A stretch of DNA of 64,000 nt, taken from Caprimulgus europaeus (Eukaryota; Chordata; Aves; Caprimulgiformes; Caprimulgidae). Under the pieces are notes generated by a model. That model was not told the origin of the DNA and did no database searches. It saw only the letters and a program-made list of their open reading frames with translations. Each line of letters begins with the position of its first letter. Position 1 is the stretch's first letter. The DNA is taken from positions 6,698,537-6,762,536 of the forward strand of contig OU015525.1 of assembly GCA_907165065.1 (NCBI GenBank), in the 5' to 3' direction. Shown here in pieces: positions 54,054 to 64,000 of this stretch. The position numbers and the translations under genes were made by a program.

Positions 54054-55380
54054 AGATAAACAACTGAAAAATACTATCAGGCTGAGTTTCAAGTAATTAA
54101 TTTCAACTTTAGGAAGTTCATTTTTTTTCATAAAAAACTCTAAAAAATCAAGAGGTTGACCCCTGCACTTACTAACCATTTGTACTCATACATAGTGGAT
54201 GTAATATACTAGCATTGGTATACAAGCTCATGTGTGTGCACACAGGCTGCAAAGCAATACATCAGAGATACACCGTTCTCCAAGCACCTCCTTTAAGGCT
54301 GATTGTTCAGGGCAAGCAATATGCATGATATAACTGATGCATGTATCAGTAAGTGCAAAATTCTGTGGATCTGGATTTAATGACAGTAACTTTATACTGA
54401 GGCTGAGCTCTGCAGATGAGTAGTCTATGGTATTTTTGATTATAACCATTTCTGTGGTCTGAGTATGAGTACAACTGATTCTGTCGTGACACTAGAGGTT
54501 GTACTTTTAAATGATACATTATTACATTTGATTGAGGCAGTTATGTTTCTTGCAAATTATATTTCAAATCAGACAGAAGAGGCAATAATTAGAGGTTGTA
54601 AGCTTGGAAAATCTGTACTGTTTCTGTATTTATTTTTAAGACACCAAAATTTACAACACATATTCCTTTCTGCCTCTTTCTAATTTACTTCCCTTTCCCT
54701 AATGAACATTTGTCAACTGCCATGCACTTGAATTTTCTTTAACTGTGTCTGTCAAGATTTAAGTGAAACTTGTATCAAAAAACCCAAAACTAATTTCACA
54801 AAGTGGAAACAAATTAATTTGAGTCCATTCCATGGCATTTTAGGGAAAATGCACATGCAAATAAATTTTCTTGAAATGTAGGTTCTGACTCAGCACCGTT
54901 CACAAGGTCTTGACTAAAGGTCTGATCCTGAGAAATGCTGCTCAAATGCACTTTTGATATAATGGGCCAAATCCCAAGTGGATTAATCTGATAAAGCAGT
55001 ATACATAGCCTAAAGATCTTGCCAAATGGCAGACAGTAGCATTCATGGCATCTCACAGTTGGACCACCAGAAGACAGCAAATGTTCTGGGTTCTTTTTAA
55101 GGCCAATTTTCTAGTTGGTCAATTGTGTTTTAAAAGTAATGTCTTTTTAGACAAATGTAGACCTCTCCAAGGGATCAAGTCAATGGATTAATGTGGACAG
55201 ATCCTTATAGGTTAAGGGAAAGGGCTTTTAATTTTTAAATCTACTACTTTGAATCATGATCATATAAAAAAGCTGAAGAAATCTGACATGGTTCCTTGTA
55301 TAACAAGATCATGAATGTAAAGCTTATAATGCCACTGTGAAATTTTAATGCTTATTTATTATGGTTATGATGAAACCTGT

Positions 55381-55418
55381 ATAATAAGATAATGATAATA
55401 ATAATAATAATAATAATG
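55381..55418. repeat. (ATA)n microsatellite
   Basis: ATA/AAT trinucleotide repeat, about eight pure units after an imperfect start. Confidence 0.88.
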
Positions 55419-57297
55419 AATAGTCATCAGTGCCAATATGATTCTACTATTTTTCTACATATGCTTTATTGTGGCATTTTGTGTAGCTTGTGTTCTGTGT
55501 AAAGAAATGTCAATAAAAACTTTGCTTCCTTTTGTCTGCACTTTATGTGGTTCTTGATATTTAGACGGGTAGTTCCCCAACTCCTTTTGTCCATGCAGTA
55601 TGGGGCAAACATGATGACAAGGGTAAAGAGAAGTAGAATAAAATATTCTCAAGTACAAAGCAAGAGAATAGATGAGTTATATGAAGGACTGTGGCCGTTT
55701 CAGACTGTCCTTCTGTTTGAAGAATGCAAAACAGCTCTAACTTATTGAACCAGTAATTCTTAAATAAACTAATCTTGGCCTAAAAGTCTTTTACCATGGA
55801 GCTCTTTTTGACTGATTAAATTAATGATACCTTGAAGCAGAAAAACCTTGAAGGTAGCAAATTTGTAAATGCTTGAACACTTTTTTTTGTCAGTCTTTCT
55901 GTGTTTAATGTTTAAGAACTCATTTCAGGAATGTAATTCATAAGTAGACTTTAGTTAATTTGTCCCCATATCTTGAGACTGAACTTCCTTACACCCAGCT
56001 GCACACTGTCATCAGGAGGCTACAGAAACCGGTGGGGTGGGCTTGGAGGTCTGTCATTTTTTCATGCCTCTATGCCAATGTCTATACCAGTTAACAGAAC
56101 AAAGAAAGGACATTTCTGCTTTTTGTCTAGTCAAATGAACAGGAACTATAGACACAGGTTCTGGTCTTCCCCTACAAATTCTCAGAAAAATACATCTGTA
56201 CTTAAACTTAGTCACAGCTGTACACAAGCATCTGCTTATTCTTACCTACTAGCAAGACTATATCCCTCTCTATTTGTTTAATTTTATCCCAGAGATATTT
56301 AGACTGATGATGGCATCACTGGTATATGGTATACTGTTGTATGATGGGATCCAACACTGGTTATCTATCTTGGGAAATGGAAAGGAAGAAAGTGAAACAG
56401 AGCAGAGAACAATCCCAAAAGCTTTTTCCTGGCCCTATCTAGTGTATCTTTATGCTATTTCAGGCAATTCTTGTGGAAAAAGAGGTGTTCAATGGTGTCT
56501 TCCTCAGAGACTCCAAAAGCCAGTAGATAAATGAAATAGCTGATTGAAGTCTGCACACAAGCAGGGAGGGAGTACAAAACTTAGGATATTGCTGCCTTCG
56601 TGTTGCAAACTGATGATTAGCCAACAAAAGGCAATGTTGTTTTGCCTGTGTCTATATAGACAGGTTTTTTTCTGACTCTCTCAATCATATCAAACGACAA
56701 AGAGATCAGCAGCAGGGAGGGGATAATTAGTGCATTGGTTAAATGCATTTCCCTTTTATTTTTTATTATAATTACATTCCACTCTCACAGGCAGAAAATG
56801 AATTGGCCTCACCTTAATCCCAACAAGTCATTTGTCCATCCTTAAAATGTTACAGGGGTTGGCATATTTTCTGGGATTTGGCAGAGTGCACCTCAAAGCA
56901 ATCGGGATAAGCAGATAAGCAGATACTATTGTCATTATCAGGAGAGATTTTTTGGCACAACTATGCTGGAAAGCCAAACCAATGGCAGTTTTATTATGTC
57001 TGGTCCAAATCTGTATTTTAATTCAATTATTTTTAAAAAATGCTAAATGCAACCTATTATTATTGTCAGTCAAATTGTAGTACCATATGGTGAACTATAC
57101 CTGGGACAGGCCTAGCTGTATCCCAGCTAAAAACGAGGACATATACTTTCTTAGGAGAGTATAACAGCAAGGGGCGTGTAACCCCTTGAGACATAGGGTG
57201 AATCACAAGTAACTCCATGGCAGACAAGCAATATGAAGCAGAGAACAGGTCACATGAGCTTTTCTTGCCTTTCAAGACTAGAGCTAGTCAGTGCATT

Positions 57298-57334
57298 TTT
57301 TTTTTCCTTTTTTTTTTTTTTTTCCTTTATAGAT
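57298..57334. repeat. T-rich tract
   Basis: Poly-T with a few CC interruptions, lying just to the left of the 57.4-kb LTR. Confidence 0.8.
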
Positions 57335-57359
57335 GGAGAGCTAAAAGCAAATAGGCAGA

Positions 57360-57951
57360 TGTAGTGGTTTAACCCCAGCTGTCCCCACACAGTTGCTTAC
57401 TTGCTCCCCCCAGTTGGGATGGTAGAGAGAATTGGAAAAGTAAAAGTGAGAAAACTCCTGACTTGAGATAAAAGACAGTTGAATATGTAAAGCAAAAGCT
57501 GTGCATGCAAGCAAAGCAAAAGAAGGAATTAACTTACTGGTTCCCATCGGCAGGCAGGTGTTCAGCCATCTCCAGGAAAGCAGGGCTCCATCACGCATAA
57601 AGGTTACTTGGGAAGATAAATGCCATTTCTCTGAACATCCTCTCCCTTCCTTCTTCTTCCCCCAGTTTTATATGCTAAGCATGATGTCATATGGTCTGGA
57701 ATATCCCTTTGGTCAGTTGGGGTCAGCTGTCCCAGCTGTGTCCCTTCCCACCTTCTTGTGCAGCCCCACCCTGCTCACCAGTGGGGTGGTGCAAGAAGCA
57801 GAAAAGGCCTTGACTCTGTGTAAGTGCTGCTCAGCAATAAGGAAAACATCTCTGCATTGTTATCAACACTGTTTTCATCACAAACCTAAAACATAGTCCC
57901 ATACTACCTACTATGAAGAAAATTAACTCTATCTGAGCCAAAACGAGCACA
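57360..57951 (-). mobile_element. endogenous retrovirus solo LTR, antisense
   Basis: The left edge is TGTAGTGGTTTAACCCCAGC and the right edge GCCAAAACGAGCACA, both typical of avian LTRs in reverse. On the minus strand it has a TATA box (GCATATAAAACTGG, 57663-57676) and a CAACTGTCTTTTATCTC block like that of the 50.0-kb copy. Its length by the TG and CA termini is 592 bp, equal to that copy. The flanks GCAGA (57355-57359) and GCAGG (57952-57956) could be a 5-bp duplication with one change. There is no internal proviral sequence. Confidence 0.88.
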
Positions 57952-58603
57952 GCAGGCTAGTAAAATGTTACTCTCTATAGCCCAAAGTGAGTCTGTCCAA
58001 AGCCTCTTAAACACCTGTAAGCACCGTGCATTCTGCATGGCACCGGCCTGTGTATGTCTGGGCATTGGTCCTGTTTGCCCATATGTAATTTATATCTGTG
58101 TCTGCAACCTGTGTCCCTTTCCATAGCCTTTATATCCCAACTTCTCTCTCCTTTTCTTCCAATCTGTGCCCCCAGACACAAACATATCATGCACTGCCCA
58201 TTTCCAAAGATAGTACATAATGTGATGGACTATTAACTGCAAAAGTCAGGAGGCAAATTTAAAATTAAAGAGATTGAATTAATGCAGACCCAAACACTTA
58301 TTGACACTGTTAAGACTGTAATTAGCAAACAAATAATCCAAGACTGGTCTGCTGGACTGTGAGTTCATTACTGTGTTGGAATTGAGGCCTAATTACTCAA
58401 AAAGAATGAGTTTGGGCTTTCTGAATTTCATCCTTCTAGGTGTCATTGATCAGATGTTGATATGCACAAAGTGGTGGTATTAGCAACCTCTTCTTCATCT
58501 TGGGTGGTTCCTGGGAGTTACACTGGGCTGATCAAGTTTTCATTATCATGCCCCTCTCTAACTGGAGTCAGAGAAATACTGAGACCTTTATTTACATATG
58601 CTT

Positions 58604-58625
58604 ACACACACACACATGCACACAG
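58604..58625. repeat. (CA)n microsatellite
   Basis: Short CA run with one ATG interruption. Confidence 0.85.
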
Positions 58626-61600
58626 AGATAACTTTAGCATCTACTTTGCTTACAAGTAGTTCTGCTGTAGGCCTTTGTCCAAATAGGCACCTAATAGCTA
58701 TATATTCATATAAACTTGCACACATTTGGACAAGCAGATGAAACTTGGGCTGTGATTTTCTTCCTTGAACCATGAAATTACAAATAAGAATCAACATCCA
58801 AATTGGAAATATCTTTCACCATTGCTTGCCCTTTCTCGCTCTCATTGCATGTCTACTTCATTTTGTACTCAAACTCAGCCATTAATTAATCATTAACAGC
58901 AATCGTTGCTCCTGCATCTGGAATAGGTTCATCCCATAAATAGCATGAGTCGGGGTTTCAAAGCAATGTTCATTGCACTGTGCAGCAGCTCAGGAAACCC
59001 TGACTATGCTCCATCAGTTTGTTAGACAGATCTCATGATTTCTCTACCAAATTTCAAATTATTTTGGTGGGCTTGGGAAAATCATAAAATCACCTCACTT
59101 TAAATTGTACAACCTCTTCCTACAAGCATGCACCTTGCCTGCTTGTGTAATCCAAAGCTGCCAGAAGCTTTTTAGCTGCAGTTATTTATGGATTACCTTG
59201 TCTGATCTTTAATGTGGAACATATACAGCAATATCTCTCTAGTGCTGCACACTGCTGTGCTAACTGTAAGGAAGCAGCAGGCAGCTCAGAAAGAACATCC
59301 TTAAGAAGCTTTGATAAATCATGAAAGTAATCTCTACATGGCAGGGAGACACAGCTAGTCAAAATGAAAGCTATTTTAAATCACCAATAATAGTAACTGG
59401 AGACTCTCCGTGTCTGGTTCAGTCTGGGTTAGATATGAACTTTCCCAAGAGTGTTTTGTGCTACATGGAGTTGAGATTGTGAAACTGGCATGCTGCCTTA
59501 TCTCCTTGTGAACATCTTTGAAAAGTAATGTCTTTGGCAGGGCTAAACAGGCAACAAATCTTTGCTTTTATTCTCAACAGTAAACTTTGAATCCAACTTA
59601 ACACCTGCATTGCCATGTCATCTCCTCTATAGCTGAAATGCCACTGACTGCACAGGTGGATCAGTGGGGTGTCATTACCAGCCCCGAATAACCTGTACAA
59701 CCATTTTGTACATAACATGAAGGACAGCCCTTTCCACCAGAAATTTTCAGAAGGAAAACAGAAGTAAAGATTCAGGTTTTGTTACTTTTATGTTGTCTGT
59801 AGCTGCAAGTCACTAGCAGATGCTTTTAAAAATCCCATGGATTGTTAGTCTTACAGTCAGTGGACAGTCACAAGAGAAGCCTGAGAAAGAGGTCTCTCCT
59901 CCTTGCCAGGCCACCACATGATGTCACTATTGGTTCATACAAATATAGTGAGTTGTGCATTTCCTTGACTGTGATTGTACACCCTGACAAGATTATGACA
60001 GGCTGAGGATATGATGTTAGAAACATCCCCAGGTAGGTGGCACACCGTGTCCAAGCAGAACCAGGCACACAATGGGATGGCAATAAGGGCAAAGCAGTGT
60101 GTTCTTCTGATGTGCAATTTTGCCTTGGGTAAGTAATTTATCTTTTCCAGACTACCATCGTGTTTCCTGGGGGTATATGAATCACTGTTTCCTTATGTTT
60201 TTCCTGTTGCTGATGACATAAACTGGAGATTCAGAACTAGCACATGGCTTAGTGCCCATAGGCTTGCTTTGTGTTTTACCTCTTGACTTTCTTAGAAGTT
60301 GCCCACTGAGTTCTTACAAATCTGATTTATTTTGCGGGCTGTTCAGAACTCACTCCTTCTTACCAACAAAACTGTGAGCTCACATTAGGCTACTGTACTA
60401 TCAAACACACAGGGGCATAGAGCCTGCTGGAATTTAGCAGGAAGATTTCAGTGTACCAAGCTCTTAACACAGGAATCACCATGAGGCATGAGTCAAATAC
60501 CCACTTTGTGCTTCTTGCAGGCTTTCATTAAAATAGTCAGTGAATGTTTGATATGGCCGTGTTCTCCAGCAGAACTTGTCTGACACAAAGTTTATATGAA
60601 AGCTTGGATGTAATTTTTCATTGGAGAACATGCAAATACTGAACTGGAAATGGAACAGATCTGTTACACGCTATTCCATTCCTGGATTTCTCCTTCAGGG
60701 TTGAACATCTTTAACCTTTTTAAGCAATAATGCTGGAGAGCTTTCACTGAAAAACTTAATGCATTCTACTGGTAACATGTCAAAGCTCAGCTGAAAGCAT
60801 ATGCTAGATTCATTCTGAAACTTAACCTTCCTAAGTTTCTGGGTTTCTGGTGTTCTAGCACTTCCTTTTCTACAAGGTGATCCATACACAGAGAAAGATT
60901 AGCACTACATTAGAACAACTCTGTAGCTCATGTTATATAAATTCATGTTTGTTGCCATATTTTTGATGGTATAAACACAAACAACAACAATGGAAAACTA
61001 AATTATAGTTAAATACTGAAATCCTCTTAAACCTTTTTAGTAGGCAACCAGCTGTTAGCCTTGTTATAGTTAAGCAACAAGTTTCTATTTTAGATTAATA
61101 TTAGATTTTTTTGCCTGATATTTGTTACAAAGTCTTCCAGTGTGGTCCTCTTTGGAAAAATAGATGCAGCAACTGGGGCAACTTTTCACTCTTCTTCTAC
61201 TGCCATCAGCCACTACCTTGGCTGTTCTCTAAGGGTATCACAACAGCTGTGTATGTGTCTCCTTTTCTTTTTGTTAAAATGAGTGGAAATTTATGGTTGT
61301 TAGAAACACTGAGGTCATTCCAAGCTAGAGTTCCCTTGAAGCATTCTGCAAAAAACTTGATATTACTGACTCTTCTGCCTGAGATGGAACAAATCCATTT
61401 GCTTAATTTCCTTAGTTCAGGTCAGATTCAAGTATCACAGTAAACAGCTCTGCTCCAGAAATTAAATCCAAGCTGAAAATGTGTCAGAGCTAAAGTGGAA
61501 GTACTTGAGCCCTTCTGGCTTCCTCAACAAATGACAGGATCACACCGTGCCACTGCGCTTCCTCTTTCATTCCCTTTTCCTCCAAAGGGATGGAGGGAGA

Positions 61601-62437
61601 ATACAGGGCACGGACACTACTGTCTGCATTACCCGGGGATCTAACAGCTACAGTAGAATTCTTCCTGTGAGGGACAAGTGAAAGGACTCCTTTCAGCTAA
61701 TCTTGCTTTCAACCTGCTTAATATAGTGAATGTCACAACCTCGCTATGAAAGACTTTCATATGGGCTTTTTTTCATAAACATATGGAAGGGAAACCCAAT
61801 TTCAAGCTGTGAAAAAAAACAAAACACTTCCAAGCATACATTTCTACCTTCCTTGGAGCCGTACTGTAATGCCCTTCAGTTTGTCTTGGAAAAAAGTTTC
61901 CATCATGTAATAAAGGTCCCTTTATGCAGTCCCAAACACAAAAACATACATTTAATTCTCTCTCTTTAGGACTGCACATATCAGCAGCGTGTGATGAATA
62001 CTCTCCTGTCCAGTGCACCTCCCATAGGAGTGCAAATTACTCATTAATATTAATTCTGCAGAGGAGAACTGAGTATGTTGAAAGAACATTTACTATCAAG
62101 GGGTTTATCTGTTTTATTCCCATCCTATACTACCAGTTTATTGGAAGAAGCAGATCCCAGGAGCATTTCAGCATGGTGGTCCTTGGCTCTTAGAAGAGTT
62201 TGTGGTACAAATTTAAATCTGCACTGGGAAAACTCTGCTTCCCTTAACTTTTATTTGATAGGGTATTCTTGTAGATCCAGTCAAGTGCAGTGTCCTCAAG
62301 GGTCAGGTGCACCATCCTCCTGGTTCCAATTCAGATGGCAAATGGCTGAATTAAGACATCAGAGGCCAGAAAAAGTACAGTCCTAATGTAGAATGAAATA
62401 CATGGAATAAGGGTAATTAATAAGGAATACTCATGTG

Positions 62438-62460
62438 AAACAAACAAACAAACAAACACA
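62438..62460. repeat. (CAAA)n microsatellite
   Basis: About five CAAA units in intergenic DNA. Confidence 0.85.
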
Positions 62461-63224
62461 CTAAAATATTAATTTAGAAAGCACTCAGACAAGACTCTGT
62501 CAGAGATTTTTAAAGCTTCAGACATGTTAATCAAAACTTTTTCAGATATCTCTGCAGCGCTCACCCTTTACAAAGGAAAGAAAGATGCTCTTAGGCTGAA
62601 GTGCTAAAAGAAACAAGTAAGTAGGAACAAAAAAATGATTGAGGGACCTTGAAAACACTCATATCTGTCACAATGTTTTCACCATCCTGATTAATCTTCA
62701 CTGGGGCAATTTTGAAACGATGTTCCTATTAGACAAAAGTGCTCATAGGTTTTGTAGTTTGAAGGCTTTAAGCAGAAATTCTTCGACGCTTGCCCAGTCA
62801 GGGCAAATATTGACCCCTCCTTTGAACAAGACAAAATGGAAAAGTGGAATCAGTTAAACACATCCTCTGATTGCCAACTTATGCTGGAGAGTTTTTCAAT
62901 CTATCCTAATGGAGTAATATGGTGGTGAAGAAGTATCAATGTTCCACTTTTTCTCTCAGGGTAAAAGTGTTTCAATATTCCCTCAGCTATTTTGTAGACT
63001 ATTTTCTTGAGGAAATGAGGCTCATACAGTCCTGCTAAGCATTTCAGCAGGAGTCCAATTTCATCTAAATTTGATGGAAGAATAAAATTCACTAAGGTAT
63101 TAAGTTCTCACTCCTTCTGTAAGCAGGAGATCCCATCAGAAAAACAAAACAAAACAAAGACCCCATACAAAACACCAAAAAAACCCTAAAGTGCAAGCTT
63201 GGTCTTTATTAGATATTTTCATCT

Positions 63225-63246
63225 GCTCTTTTTTTTTTTTTTTTTA
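63225..63246. repeat. poly-T tract
   Basis: An uninterrupted T run near the right end of the window. No retrotransposon body is recognised beside it. Confidence 0.85.
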
Positions 63247-64000
63247 GCAGCAGAGTAACCCAACATTAGCATAGATTAAATTTTATAATAATTATTTATT
63301 GCTTTGGAAATTATTGCCTAATATTAAGATAGCTAAACTTATTTATTAGTTCCTGGAGTTCTTAAGTGATGAAGTGAACTGTGATCTTTCTTCTTTCTTT
63401 TATTTTTCCACTTAAATTTTAAAATCACATCTACTCTGTTTTGCTAGTAACCAGGCAGTATTTTTTTTTTTCCTCTAAAAGAAATTAGTGTTAATAACTG
63501 ATTTGCCATTTTGCTCATCTGAATACTAAACTAACTTTAAACTACATTGTATAAATTGAGGGGTAAAAATGTTGTGATGATACAACGTTAAAATTTATAT
63601 GTCATGAGGAAAGACGAGGAGGTAAAAGGTAAAGGCAAAAGATGAGCTCCAAAATTTCTCTGGGATTGGTGTCCTGTATTGCTGCATTCAGGCTGGGCTC
63701 ACAGGTTTCTGGTTCTCACTCTGCAGCAAAGAAAAAGGCTACAAAATTCACCAAAGATCTTGTTCATCCACTCCATCTTCACCAGTGGCAGATGATGTCC
63801 TCACTGATCAGTGTTGTCACATACGCTTTGTGGGGTTATAAACAACTACATCAAATGCAAATAAGAGAAAAATTTTTCCCAAGGTACCTGTCCCTTCAGG
63901 GTACCAATTCTCCTCACTGCAGTGACGGTATGTCTATTTCCAATAGAAATATTTACTCTGTGTTGGAAAGACAGATGGGAACGAAAACCTCATCTCACAG

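Larger units (their letters stand above)
43501..64000. other. gene-poor DNA downstream of FAM135B
   Basis: I see no exon series, RNA gene or processed pseudogene in these 20.5 kb. Open frames are short and lack family resemblance. One CR1 fragment and two solo LTRs are present (listed separately), as well as low-complexity tracts. Distal 3' UTR of FAM135B or unannotated lncRNA could lie here. In other vertebrates the gene's 3' side faces a large gene-poor interval, which fits. Confidence 0.75.

Noticed and set aside
57501-57896. 131-residue + strand open frame
   Set aside because: It is the antisense reading of a solo LTR.

Overview
This window is vertebrate nuclear DNA, almost certainly from a bird. 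It is AT-rich, and its coding sequence is split into short exons with GT-AG introns. Its recognisable interspersed repeats are CR1 LINEs, with the typical 8-bp 3' tail repeat ATTCTRTG or its complement, and avian-type ERV LTRs with the TGTAGTGGTTTAAC-type terminus. I cannot name the species. A perfect 436-bp pentanucleotide array suggests a long-read assembly.

One protein-coding gene is supported: the 3' part of FAM135B on the + strand. Thirteen coding exons lie between 15330 and 43282. They join in phase with canonical splice sites and total 3603 nt, or 1200 residues plus a TAG stop. The first ~220 residues of the protein (by comparison with a mammalian protein of about 1400 aa as I remember it) must be encoded upstream of the window, so 1-15329 is read as intron. 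The encoded part has three zones. The first is a conserved helical domain (exons A-E). The second is a very large, acidic, Ser-rich exon of 2074 nt that is probably disordered (exon F). The third is a highly conserved DUF676-type alpha/beta-hydrolase (exons G-M), with an HG oxyanion motif, a GHSLG nucleophile elbow, and Asp and His candidates for the rest of a triad.

The introns hold most of the repeat content. There is a CR1 tail with 13 octamer copies (17.1 kb), an antisense CR1 3' end (23.5 kb) and an uninterrupted (CCTTT)n array (25.0 kb). A probable antisense LTR lies at 33.8 kb, a CR1 tail sits 86 bp upstream of exon I (36.9 kb), and a CR1 inserted into an older antisense CR1 lies just upstream of exon K (38.0-39.2 kb). 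An antisense LTR (10.8 kb) and a CR1 reverse-transcriptase fragment (12.4 kb) lie in the upstream intron.

From 43283 to 64000 there is a short 3' UTR with AATAAA signals and then DNA with no recognisable gene. It contains a CR1 fragment (47.1 kb) and two related solo LTRs in opposite orientation (50.0 and 57.4 kb), both measuring 592 bp. This fits the known position of FAM135B next to a large gene-poor interval. I found no tRNA, rRNA, CRISPR or operon-like structure, and nothing that I would call a new biological system. The best leads are the pentanucleotide array, the nested CR1, a possible alternative acceptor at the giant exon and a DSGIES phosphodegron-like motif.
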